From positions 186,001 through 250,000 of the forward strand of contig NW_022881614.1 of assembly GCF_003369915.1 (NCBI RefSeq): 64,000 nt of DNA, given 5' to 3'. Below the pieces are notes generated by a model. That model saw only the letters and a list, made by a program, of their open reading frames with translations. It did not search any database and had not been told where the DNA came from. Numbering within the stretch: the first letter of the stretch is position 1; each line of letters starts with the position of its first letter. Position numbers and translations under genes: made by a program. Shown piece by piece: positions 1 through 10,020 of this stretch. Source of the DNA: Drosophila miranda (Eukaryota; Arthropoda; Insecta; Diptera; Drosophilidae).

Positions 1-1490
1 GTGCGAGAGAGACAGAAAATCAGTCTGAGCGTGACGTCGGGCGCTGCGTAGCTAGTGCAAATTGATTTGTTCCTTTTGGGTATAAAAATGATCCGATCTG
101 ATCCAGATTCAGCAGTCTGATAGATATGGTCATTATCTATGATTCTGCGTTTTTAGTTTTCTCGAATCTGCAATATTGTGGATGCAACAGATTTTCGTCC
201 TTTGTGGGGCGGAAGAGGGTGGGGCGAAATTCTGAGATATATGTTTTATAGTGAGACCTAACAGAAGTGCGGATACCAAATTTGGTTACTCTAGCCTTAA
301 TAGTCTCTGAGATTTGTGGATGCCCCAGATTTTCGTCCTTTGCGGTGGCGGAAGGGGGTGTGGCGAAATTTGGACACGAAACGGTCAAGGTCCGATATCA
401 CAGGAGTGTGGATTCCAAATTTGGTTGCTCTGGCTCTTATAGGTTCTGAGATCCTTGAACTCATATTTTGCAATTGGCAAAGCCGACCATGAAACCTGTG
501 TGTTAGAGAGAGACAGAGCGAGAAAGAATGAAATTGTTTTCTTGATTCTGGCTATAATAATTATACGATCTGGTTGAGATTTTACACTCTAGAACATATA
601 GTCATCCTCTACGATTCTGCGTTTTTGGTTTTATCGTATCTTTAAAAATGTGGATGCCACAGATTTTCGTTCTTTGTGGGGGCGGAAGTGGGCAGGGCGA
701 AGTTTTGAAATATTTTTGTAGCAGTGACATATCACAGAAGTCTGGATCCAAAACATCGTTGCTCTAGCTCTTATAGTCTTTGAGCACTAGGCGCTGAAGG
801 GGACGGACAGACGGACCGACGGACAGACGGACAGACAGACAGACAGACATGGCTCAATCGACTCGGCTATTGATGCTGATCAAGAATATATATACTTTAT
901 GGCGCGGAAGTGGGCAGGGCGAAGTTTTGAAATATTTTTGTAGCAGTGACATATCACAGAAGTCTGGATCCAAAACATCGTTGCTCTAGCTCTTATAGTC
1001 TTTGAGCACTAGGCGGTGAAGGGGACGGACAGAAGGACCGACGGACAGACGGACGGACAGACGGACGGACAGACGGACGGACAGACGGACAGACGGACAG
1101 ACAGACATGGCTCAATCGACTCGGCTATTGATGCTGATCAAGAATATATATACTTTATGGCGCGGAAGTGGGCAGGGCGAAGTTTTGAAATATTTTTGTA
1201 GCAGTGACATATCACAGAAGTCTGGATCCAAAACATCGTTGCTCTAGCTCTTATAGTCTTTGAGCACTAGGCGGTGAAGGGGACGGACAGACGGACCGAC
1301 GGACAGACGGACAGACGGACGGACGGACAGACGGACAGACAGACATGGCTCAATCGACTCGGCTATTGATGCTGATCAAGAATATATATACTTTATGGGG
1401 TCGGAAACGATTCCTTCTGGACATTACACACATCCACTTTTACCACAAATCTAATATACCCCAATACTCATTTTGAGTATCGGGTATAAA
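1..1490 (+). mobile_element. DINE-1/Helentron-like element, left end cut by window
   Basis: Matches the family seen about 20 times in this window. A complete copy starts with a G-rich end (AACGAGGGGGAACG) and a hairpin, has a subterminal TTATACCCGATACT that is the inverse of the AGTATCGGGTATAA at the other end, three diverged modules each carrying a GATTTTCGTCCTTTG core, a CAGA/CGGA tetranucleotide array, and a terminal hairpin. This layout (subterminal inverted repeats, core microsatellite, end hairpin) is that of DINE-1/INE-1 non-autonomous Helentrons. It has no coding capacity. Here the 5' end lies outside the window and the microsatellite-bearing module is amplified. Confidence 0.85.
682..1398 (+). 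repeat. Tandem amplification of the DINE-1 core module
   Basis: The block from GCGGAAGTGGGCAGGGCGAAG through the CAGA/CGGA array to ATACTTTATGG occurs three times in a row, starting near 682, 904 and 1162. Unit lengths differ (about 222 and 258 bp) because the embedded tetranucleotide arrays differ in length. Unequal exchange or replication slippage on the microsatellite would give this. No other copy in the window shows it. Confidence 0.85.
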
Positions 1491-2028
1491 AAGGCACTAC
1501 CCTACGCCACGAGTGTAGGTGGTGTATATTAGCGAGGCTGAGAAACATACCAGTTGAAATTGGCATTTAACACACTTTTAATTTATTTTTCTTGGTAGGA
1601 TTATATTCCAATAACCGCACAATATTTTTTCTTAGCTGCATTCAGCTGTCAAGATTTTTCATCGGTTTTTTTTTCCTCTTCGTTTTTTCTTGATACGTGG
1701 ACTGGCCAAACATAGCACGTCTGCTTCGCCAACAGTTTTTCTTTCAAGAGACTGAGGCTAGATCTGAACAGTCTGAGACCCCCAGTACAGCGTTAAAATC
1801 GACAGTCCTCCATTTTCGAGTGTACGCCGTAATTATTTTACAAGGTTCAACCCAAAAACAAAAAAAAAACCTCTCCTTCGTTTACCTTTTGACTTTAATT
1901 GCGGCGGCATTTGAGTAACATACAACGGAGAACAATATCCCTTTTTGGTACTTCTCTAACTGTTCCCTTTTGTGCATCCCAGTATTTATACCTATTTATA
2001 TACGTTACTATTTCGAAACCACTTCAAA
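1491..2028. repeat. Duplicated non-DINE flank, copy 1 (partner 10021-10426)
   Basis: Sequence directly after the DINE-1 end is nearly identical to 10021-10426, including CACTACCCTACGCCACGAG at the start. Copy 1 has about 105 bp more (around 1645-1750) than copy 2. Together with the DINE-1 in front, a segment of at least about 1.5 kb is duplicated on either side of the LTR-element mosaic. No convincing gene is visible; the open frames in it are short and unlike any family I recognise. Confidence 0.8.
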
Positions 2029-2111
2029 TCCCCCCTACCAAAATCAAACTCAAATCAAGGACAAAAGGGTGATTCCCGCTTAGAGCGATTTATTTGTTCC
2101 TTTTTATGGTG

Positions 2112-2918
2112 CTACTGTTTGATATCTTTGGCATGGAATTTGCCGATCAGACGTCCTTGCAGATCCTCTAGCTCGTAATAGGCTTGACCCAACCGTCGCC
2201 TTACCCGGGACTTCACAAAAACAGGAGCCAACTTGGCATTAAATCCTTTCACGAAATTACTTTGCTGGAAATTTCGACGGTAAACCTCCTGCCCCACTCT
2301 GAATGATACCTCCTTACTTCGAAAGTTATACGTCTTTTCATTTCGTTCATGCTGCGCTTTCATTGCCTCCTTTGCCGTGCCACGCATCAGATCAAATGAG
2401 TCGTCCCTAAGAAAATTTTGTATGCCTCCGTGTGCAGATAGTGCGTGCTCGTGGGCCATTTTTAGGATGGAATCGATGAGCCGTCCTTGCAGATCCTCTA
2501 GCTCGTAATAGGCTTGACCCAACCGTCGCCTTACCCGGGACTTCACAAAAACAGGAGCCAACTTGGCATTAAATCCTTTCACGAAATTACTTTGCTGGAA
2601 ATTTCGACGGTAAACCTCCTGCCCCACTCTGAATGATACCTCCTTACTTCGAAAGTTATACGTCTTTTCATTTCGTTCATGCTGCGCTTTCATTGCCTCC
2701 TTTGCCGTGCCACGCATCAGATCAAATGAGTCGTCCCTAAGAAAATTTTGTATGCCTCCGTGTGCAGATAGTGCGTGCTCGTGGGCCATTTTTAGGATGG
2801 AATCGATGAGCCCCCTGGGAATCCAAATTTTCCAACAGAGTTTATCTGCTACCCTTTCACCTGTTGCGTGCTCGGTGCGACGATATATATGCCTGCCTAC
2901 CACCCTTACATCTGGCAT
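2112..2918 (-). pseudogene. Ty3/gypsy pol C-terminal remnant, integrase core deleted
   Basis: Minus-strand reading frame of 268 codons related to the end of the pol gene at 16877-18370 (shared VGQEVYRRNF and YELEDLQGR segments). It begins in the zinc-binding part of integrase (ALSAHGGI) and jumps directly to the C-terminal region. The catalytic DDE core, RNase H, RT and protease are absent. A 110-codon segment is tandemly duplicated in frame. The product could not integrate DNA; this is an internally deleted LTR-element remnant. Confidence 0.75.
2152..2811 (-). repeat. 330-bp in-frame tandem duplication in pol remnant
   Basis: Two head-to-tail copies, 2152-2481 and 2482-2811, are almost identical. 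The unit is exactly 330 bp (110 codons), so the minus-strand frame runs through both. Confidence 0.9.
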
Positions 2919-3141
2919 CTGAGCTTGATTACTCGCTACTTTATCCCCAAGGGCAACGTAATCCCCAGAGCTTGTTTCTCTAACCTTAGATTTTTGACAA
3001 ATTCTTCCCGACGTACTTTCGCTCGTGCCTTCCGTTTAGACACCCTATCCTTTTGATCTTCCTGTATTATTTTCTTATTAACTATGGTTAAATTATTATT
3101 TACTATTGGAATTGGGAATTGCGTTGCAGCTTCTATCGGCG

Positions 3142-3960
3142 CTACTCGGTGTTCGTCGCTTTGGACGCTGATGGTCTGCGTGCACTTTTCAAGGGTGCTC
3201 GCACTTGGGTGTTTTTTGTTGCTTGGCATTTTTGGCACGACGGCTTGTAAGTGTCAGGCTGGCCACACCCATAGCAAAAAACTACTCGCTCTGCTATGCA
3301 ATCCTGGTAGCTATGACCATTACCACGGCAGTTCCAACAGACTAAGTTGAACGCGGCTATCTCCTCACCACTTTCGTCTGACTCCTCTTGCACTGGGCTT
3401 TCTACCGCGTGAACTAACCGTCTTGGTGCTGGACGTGGTCTTGCCGCCGGATTTTTACCAACAGTTTGCATGAACAGTTCCCGAGTCTTCACCAAGTGTC
3501 TTAACTGTGCAATGCTAAAGATCTTTTCATATAGGAGTTCATGCTGTATCTCCGGCAGTAAATTGGATCGGAGTGACTCCATCAGGGAACATTCTGACAA
3601 GGGCGTTGCCAGGGTATCTGCCAATCGGACAATCGCTTCGTAGAACTCATCAAATGATTCGTTCATCAAATGCATGAACAGTTCCCGAGTCTTCACCAAG
3701 TGTCTTAACTGTGCAATGCTAAAGATCTTTTCATATAGGAGTTCATGCTGTATCTCCGGCAATAAATTGGATCGGAGTGACTCCATCAGGGAACATTCTG
3801 ACAAGGGCGTTGCCAGTGTATCTGCCAATCGGACAATCGCTTCGTAGAACTCATCAAATGATTCGTTCTCCTTCTGCTTCCTTCGGTCTATTGCAGCTCG
3901 AATGTTGACGTCTGTCCTCTCATCCTTGAATCGTACTAACAGTGAAGATTTGAGGTCGGC
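3142..3960 (-). pseudogene. Ty3/gypsy gag remnant with zinc knuckles
   Basis: Minus-strand frame with capsid-like sequence (LLPEIQHELLYEKI) followed by CCHC-type motifs (CWNCRGNGHSYQDC, then CYGCGQPDTYKPSCQKC). The same order and motifs occur in the fuller gag at 20091-21080 (CWNCRKEGHRYHYC, CFGCGAPNTYKPSC), so this is the same superfamily but a different lineage. The N-terminal part, where relatives carry a RING finger, is missing. The following frame at 2936-3238 (basic, KKIIQEDQKDRV) may be the gag-pol junction region. Disabled by deletion. Confidence 0.75.
3471..3878 (-). repeat. 204-bp in-frame tandem duplication in gag remnant
   Basis: Copies at 3471-3674 and 3675-3878 repeat the capsid segment containing ECSLMESLRSNLLPEIQHEL. 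The unit is 204 bp (68 codons), again preserving the frame. Confidence 0.85.
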
Positions 3961-4548
3961 CCAAACGACCGTCTATTATCGGAAAAGTGTAGAAAAGATA
4001 CGATTATTTCCAGATGAGGATAATTCCGAACGGTTGGAGTAACCTTCGTGCTTCACGGTTAAGCTCTGTTAATACATCCATTAGCCTGTTAATTAGAAAA
4101 TTCGGTATATCGTGTAGACGTGTAGTCAGCTTTTGGAATGGAGATTTCAATTCGACTGAGTAGGGATTGGTCTACCAAGAAATGACGGCGTGAACTGTAT
4201 AGATTTCTGAAGAAAATATTTTAGTAGAATAAAGATTTTAGTGCCGTGTATCTGAGCTGTGGAATTTGCGATTGCAATTCAGGATTTTGTATTGATCGAC
4301 CCAACCAGACGCACGACCACTTTCAACTTTATAGGAACATGACTTGTTCGGTACTTGGAATGGCGGGTCTTAGAGAAACTTTGAGTTCCCGACGAGTATC
4401 AAGCATAGTCTAATAGGAACCTTTAATATCCATTTAATTCAATAATCATAGAGGCAGAAGAGAGGAGTTACACATCGATGTAGAATTGGCATTTGTGGAA
4501 AAGACAGAAAATATTTTGCTGATTGGAAAAAAAAAATTAAGAAGAAAT
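3961..4548. other. Unassigned AT-rich stretch, probable LTR-element leader
   Basis: I see no gene or recognisable repeat between the minus-strand gag remnant and the plus-strand RING gag. The last part, ending in GAAGAAATATGG, would be the leader of the downstream plus-strand frame. Confidence 0.4.
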
Positions 4549-5214
4549 ATGGCCAGTAAAGATAATAGCTTTGAAACTGCATTAAATCAGCATGGCTATT
4601 GTCGCATTTGCCACGATAAACTTGAGAAAGATCAATTGTTTGCCACGACACCGTGTCAACATCAATTTCACCATTCCTGTTTGACCGATTGGCTTAAGAG
4701 TTCACCGAGTTGTCCAACCTGTCGCGGACTCTGCACTAAAGAAATGTTAGTTCGGGGAAATGTTGATTTGGCGACGGAATTAAATAACGCGGACCTTGCA
4801 GAGGTAGGAGATTCGAATACTGAAGGAATTCCCCTCGATGCGCCAGGGCCAAGTGGAAGTAGATTTCGAGGTAGAGGCAGAGGCGCTATTCCCAAGCCAA
4901 ATATAGTAACGAGATCTAAGCAAAGGGAGGGAAATCCTACCCCTACAGACCCAACTAGCCAATCGCTGAATTCATCTAACGCCATGGATAAAAGTGAAAT
5001 TGTTAATTTGGTAAGGTCAATGATGGGCACCCAACAAAAGACGTTTTTGGAGAAGCTAACCGCCCATATAGAGACAGCATTGAGCCATCAGCTGAGTTCG
5101 TTTCAATTGAGATCGGGACTTGCGGAGCAGGCTTCGAATTATCAGCATGTACCAGCAGACGTTAGGGCCATGCCAACATCGTTCCACGCATTGCCGAAGG
5201 TAGGGAGGGTATAG
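4549..5214 (+). CDS. RING-H2 gag N-terminal half of a gypsy-type element (221 aa)
   Basis: The start is the ATG at 4549 (MASKDNSF). Residues about 15-60 form a complete RING-H2 finger: CRIC, then PCQHQFHHSC, then CPTC. A Gly/Arg stretch (FRGRGRGAIP) and a polar linker follow, then a helical-looking segment (EIVNLVRSMMGTQQKTFLEKL). RING-H2 fingers in cellular proteins recruit E2 ubiquitin-conjugating enzymes. It is assigned to an LTR element because two neighbouring minus-strand gag genes have the same RING then polar linker then helix order (21040-21525, 5364-6430). No capsid or zinc knuckle follows before the stop, so it is a truncated gag or a RING-only derivative. A host RING gene fragment is the alternative. 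Confidence 0.55.
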   Translation: MASKDNSFETALNQHGYCRICHDKLEKDQLFATTPCQHQFHHSCLTDWLKSSPSCPTCRGLCTKEMLVRGNVDLATELNNADLAEVGDSNTEGIPLDAPGPSGSRFRGRGRGAIPKPNIVTRSKQREGNPTPTDPTSQSLNSSNAMDKSEIVNLVRSMMGTQQKTFLEKLTAHIETALSHQLSSFQLRSGLAEQASNYQHVPADVRAMPTSFHALPKVGRV

Positions 5215-5363
5215 AGGAACTAGTGATCTCCTACACCTAGGATCACTAAATTAAATACGCGACTACCGGATTCCTTCTTGCCATCTATGCCGACCGGGGA
5301 TTGATTACATTTGTTTTTTTTTGTTTTGATCAAAGTAGATTCTGTGTAAGTGCACTTAAATTT
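5215..5363. other. Junction between oppositely oriented gag fragments
   Basis: Short AT-rich interval with a T-rich run near 5313-5325. No feature recognised. Confidence 0.3.
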
Positions 5364-6430
5364 TTATAATATGGCGAGAACAAGGAAGTATAGGGATAGG
5401 AAAGACCCCGACCCCATCCGGCGAGCTGAGCCCAGAGCGCAGTATAGTGCACTAACCCCGATTCCCTTTCCTGCTGAGGCTGCATTGCCAACAAGATTTA
5501 GCCAGCCCGTAGCCGTAACATTATACGTCCTAACACTTTTATGGTAGCGCCAATACCAGTCACTGGCACTACCCTCAAAGAGATTGCTCACGTATCTCGA
5601 AAGCAACTCGAAATTCCCGTCCAATGTTTGGATTGTGAGCGCTTCTACCCGATAAATGAAATCGTCGACGGAAATTCCAGCCCGCCCAGAAAACCTAAGC
5701 TTCCAATTGACTAAAATTTGACTAACCCGCTCTGGTCGAATATCCACACTCATGGGGGAGCTCCTGCTGGCTGTTTCGAAAACCTGATCGGGAAAGTGTG
5801 TCGGCCGTTGTGCCGATCCTTCTCCAGCTTGGTTATTACTCGAAGGAACATCCGCTGTATTTGCCAGTTGGCCCATGAGAGAGCTAACAATACTTTGAAA
5901 ACCATTAGCGATCGCATTGCTCAGCATCTCGGTTTGTGTCAACGAGGCTTCAGCCATGGCTTCGGCTATCATTCGCTGAAGCTCGTTACTAGGCGAAGGG
6001 GCTACCACCACTTCCGGACCAGCTTCCCTAGTTTGCGGCTGATTGGCCGAAGCAGACGTCGGAGCTCCCTGTGGAGCCCCCACATGGGCTTTACTCCTCG
6101 TATCAGGCATTATTGGTACCAATGAAGTTCCAACGGCGTCCCCAGCTGTTCCGTCTAATACATTCAACGTCGATGACTGAAAAGATGTTTTGCAGACAGG
6201 ACAAAACCTTCTTATATCCCACTCGTGTGCCAAAACAGGCCCTATGGAAAGTGTGACCACAAGACGTGGTAAGGAGCTGAGCCAAATATTCCACCTGAGC
6301 CTGGCAGATCAAACAAACTCTTTCTTGTCTGCTCTTCGTCTGCTAAATTCTCGCAACTGCCAAATACGGGCATTGTTTCATACGAGTTCCGACGATCCCC
6401 GTTTCAGCCTTACTGTTTCCTAACGAACGC
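5364..6430 (-). pseudogene. Gypsy-type gag with RING-H2 finger, frameshifted
   Basis: Read on the minus strand, the N-terminus carries CLIC, then SCGHTFHRAC, in one frame and FCPVC in another, so a RING-H2 finger is split by a frameshift near 6250. Next come a polar, Ala-rich linker and a capsid-like region (VNWKLRFSGRAGISVDDFIYRVEAL is the first part) closely parallel to the 20091-21080 gag (NNWKLRFSGA, VDSFIYRVEAL, SDFYWRYHK versus SDWYWRYHK). The frame breaks up after about 5560, and the zinc-knuckle part and pol are absent. Confidence 0.75.
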
Positions 6431-7240
6431 CTAATAACCCTAGGTGAACAACCAAAACAGTAAATACCAAAACTAACTATAGTTATTTTAAAATAATAAA
6501 TCTATAGATATAATACTAAAATAATTAAATAGATAAATAAATTTTTAGAAATTAATAAAAAAAATAAAGTTTGAAACAAAAAAACTGCTAGGACCATGCT
6601 GAAGTCTATCCCCTTTGACTATATAACTATAACTTTGACTATAAGGTACATATATCTATTTGTGTCTATGTGTATGATGTTTCCCATGTACTACATTTAC
6701 TCAACTACATGCATAAACAAATTGATAATAACCCACAACTCGTAGCTATAGGCGGTCCGGGTATTGCGCGGTGGGTAAAACTATTGTTTTTATACCACGT
6801 ATCCATCCAACGATACCAGATTCCCAGCCCAATGAGTATGAGTCCTATTCGCAACTCCTTCCTGGCAAATTGAGGCCTTTCACCCACCGTTCCTGATCGG
6901 ATAATCCAGACCGGAAAAAAAAACGAGGAGCATTCCTCCAACATTGGCCAGAAAGAACAGGAAGGAAGGAAAGACACACAAACAAAAGAAAGAAAGACGA
7001 AAAAGAATAGTAATGAGCTCGATGCATCGGGATGCATCATAGGAGCCCGCTTGATCACTTACAACGGTGGCAATAGTTTAATAACCCACTGCGCTGCTCC
7101 ATCCTAAAGTGACAAAGCCAAAACAAACTAGAAACACATATGTCCCGATACTGGTTGGGAATGTAAGGTCACAACTACATTCCACAATTTTTCACAATCA
7201 TTTGGGCCTTGCCGGTGTGTTGTCAGTTGCGACAACTCGG
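6431..7240 (-). other. Probable 5' leader of the minus-strand gypsy-type element
   Basis: This interval sits between the primer-binding site at 7241-7258 and the RING gag on the same strand. It has no coding frame that I can support. It includes AT-rich and purine-rich stretches, such as the GAAAGAAAGACGAAAAAG run near 6985-7005. Confidence 0.45.
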
Positions 7241-7258
7241 GCCCCACGTTGGGCGCCA
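7241..7258 (-). promoter_or_regulatory. Retroelement primer-binding site, tRNA-Lys type
   Basis: The minus strand reads TGGCGCCCAACGTGGGGC. It is the classical 18-base complement of the 3' end of a lysine tRNA that primes minus-strand synthesis in many retroelements. It lies upstream of the minus-strand gag at 5364-6430, in the right orientation for that element. The adjoining 5' LTR should lie at higher coordinates. Confidence 0.75.
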
Positions 7259-8440
7259 TATAATAAACTAACTGTAGCATATTGGGTATTAGAAACCTTC
7301 AAGGAAGGCTGAGCAGGTTCGTCTCCCGTCCGGGCACGTGCTTGTTCCGGCTTCCGTCTCATCGGCAAGAAATGGGGGGGTTTTTATTTCCCAGGACGGA
7401 CGGGACACAGCTCTACTCAAACAATAATACAGATACAGTAACGTTCATTAAAATTTCACGTGTAGCGAAGTATCGGACACAAATACGAACATGAGCAAAT
7501 ACACCTAACCACGAACACGGACACATACACACATACGCATCGTGACACGGTGTTGTTGTGACACCTTATGCCCACCCTACCATGATCACCGCTCCCGTTT
7601 CATCCGGTGATCCCATAAATAAGGCTTTTACAGGCTTTTATACAACCACATTACCCTCCTTTGCCCAGCATGGCCCCCGCATATAGAACTCTAGCACCAA
7701 TTCATGTTAAATACTATATTTCATATTGAACAATCGAGCGCGCATCGCAACTAGTAACTAATTAAATGATTAACTCTTAATCATACCATTTCGATAGAAA
7801 TATAACTTACAAATTTAAAGAAGGCAGTGTAACTTTTTATTTAAGGTAAATAGATAAATAATTAAATATGCAAACGAAAGGCTATTCAGGGAATGTAAAA
7901 CTGTGCGCTGCGACCGGTAGGGCAGGTCAGTTATTTAATTGCATTAATTGCAAACAAACGCAAGCAGAAAGCAGAAAAGAGAGTCAGAGCGACCAGCCTC
8001 GCCTCTTCCCTTTTGCGCCTGGTTCGTAAGAGAACTGTTTCTTATGGTTGCGCTTGTGGTAGCCAGCGCGGCATAAGGGAGAGCGCACAGCCTCTCTTAG
8101 GCGAAGAAGCTCTTGACTACGTGAGGTTTTTTTCCTGGTTATGCAATAACTCGTTCTTTTTTTTTCGGATCACTTACGTCGTTCCTTTGATTGGTTTCAA
8201 TAAACCCGTTGAAACAGCGATGAAAGCGCTTCCATGGACTGCGGCAACGTTCCTAAAACGAAAACTGGAGAAATAATTTTACAAAAAAAAACTCACGTTC
8301 TCCTCTGCGGTTCAACTGTTGTTCACTTTCGCCCTGTCACACATTACACTTGCGCTTTCATCCAAAAGAATTTACAACAAAAAAAATTAAAGAAATTTAC
8401 TAAGCTAATTAAACTAATGACACTATAAAATAAACTAGGA
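7259..8440 (-). mobile_element. Probable LTR and adjoining LTR-element sequence
   Basis: By position next to the primer-binding site, sequence from 7259 upward should be the 5' LTR of the minus-strand element. I could not find its other end or a matching second LTR. On the minus strand a TATTTATGGG box lies near 7610-7625. No coding frame is convincing. The part beyond about 7760 may belong to a different element. Confidence 0.35.
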
Positions 8441-8890
8441 ATCAGCGGTTACACTGTTAAACGGTTGAGCGACAGTCGTTGCCGCCGGCTTCACATCTGG
8501 CACTCCTCGGCCCTTCGTAAGAGGAACATAAATCAGGTCTAGGTCCAGATCTATAGTTCGGGTCGAAAGTGCTTGACCGTTTACATCACTTTCATAACTT
8601 CTGCAGAATTGGACGGCCTACAATATATTCCGGCTCCGCGAAACATAAACAGCCCGCGCCCGCAAGCGACTGATGAGAAGATCTTTTACCCCTCCCGCTT
8701 TGTGCTGTTCGGCCTAAGCGTTGGGAATTTTGGGTACGGAGCGGTAGTTGGGCGAGGAGCATAAGTCCCTCGTCGCGAGCGGAGACCCTAATATCGGGGA
8801 AATTGTTGTTGCGAGCTTTCGTATTGGGGTTCAGACAGGAACCAAAAGATTGCCCGAATTTTAAGCTGGTACTAGCCGCCAATCTGGAAA
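8441..8890 (-). pseudogene. Unidentified minus-strand coding remnant
   Basis: Minus-strand frames run from about 8885 (AASTSLKFGQSFGSCL) through EPEYIVGRPILQKL to a stop near 8592, with a second frame near 8440-8530 (DLDLIYVPLTKGRGVPDV). The composition looks coding and the two pieces appear separated by a frameshift. The position at the edge of LTR-element sequence suggests a pol or env C-terminus, but I do not recognise the family. Confidence 0.3.
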
Positions 8891-8907
8891 ATGAAATTCG
8901 TATAATA

Positions 8908-10020
8908 AACGAGGGGGAACGATGTGAGTTGCTGCGGACACCTCAACTCTACAGTTATACCTGATACTAAGTCAGTATGGCTCTCTCCGGCAGACGCCGC
9001 TAATATTGAACGACACGACAAAGAGTGCGTGCGAGAGAGACAGAAAATCAGTCTGAGCGTGACGTCGGGGGCTGCGTAGCCACTGCAAATTGATTTGTTC
9101 CTTTTGGCTATAAAAATTATCTGATCTGATCCAGATTCAGCAATCTAATAGATATGGTCATTATCTATGATTCTGCGTTTTTAGTTTTCTCGAATGTGCA
9201 ATATTGTGGATGCAACAGATTTTCGTCCTTTGTGGGGGCGGAAGGGGGTAGGGCGAAATTCTGAGATATACGTTTTATAGTGAGACCTAACAGAAGTGCG
9301 GATACCAAATTTGGTTACTCTAGCCTTAATAGTCCCTGAGATTTGTGGATGCCCCAGATTTTCGTCCTTTGCGGGGGCGGAAGGGGGTGTGGCGAAATTT
9401 GGACACGAAACGGTCAAGGTCCGATATCACAGGAGTGTGGATTCCAAATTTGGTTGCTCTGGCTCTTATAGGTTCTGAGATCCTTGAACTCATATTTTGC
9501 AATTGACAAAACCGACCATGAAACCTGTGTGTTAGTGAGAGACAGAGCGAGAAAGAATGAAATTGTTTTCTTGATTCTGGCTATAATAATTATACGATCT
9601 GGTTGAGATTTTACACTCTAGAACATATAATCATCCTCTACAACTCTGCGTTTTTGGTTTTATCGTATCTTTAAAAATGTGGATGCCACAGATTATCGTC
9701 CTTTGTGGGGGCGGAAGTGGGCGGGGCGAAGTTTTGAAATATTTTTGTAGCAGTGACATATCACAGAAGTCTGGATCCGAAACATCGTTGCTCTAGCTCT
9801 TATAGTCTTTGGGCACTAGGCGCTGAAGGGGACGGACAGACGGACGGACGGACGGACGGACGGACAGACAGACAGGGCTCAATCGACTCGGCTATTGATG
9901 CTGATCAAGAATATATATACTTTATGGGGTCGGCAACGATTCCTTCTGGACGTTACACACATCCACTTTTACCACAAATCTAATATACCCCAATACTCAT
10001 TTTGAGTATCGGGTATAAAA
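8908..10020 (+). mobile_element. DINE-1/Helentron-like element, complete
   Basis: Complete copy from AACGAGGGGGAACG to the terminal hairpin and GGGTATAAAA. It belongs to the subfamily whose second module reads GGACACGAAACGGTCAAGG and continues CCTTGAACTCATATTTTGCA. Its core microsatellite is mostly CGGA. It pairs with copy 1-1490 in the duplication that includes 1491-2028 and 10021-10426. Confidence 0.88.

Noticed and set aside
137..479. Repeated open frames of 60-80 codons (MTVSCPNFATPPS, MRIPNLVTLALIV types) recurring across the window
   Set aside because: They lie inside DINE-1 module 1-2 sequence, occur on both strands of each copy and differ only as the element differs. They are by-products of a non-coding repeat.
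782..1110. CAGA/CGGA tetranucleotide runs as a CRISPR or regulatory repeat
   Set aside because: They are simple microsatellites without spacers and are the normal core of DINE-1.
8013..8276. 87-codon plus-strand frame MRLVRKRTVSYGCACG
   Set aside because: Lies in probable LTR-type non-coding sequence, with no domain or neighbours that support a gene.
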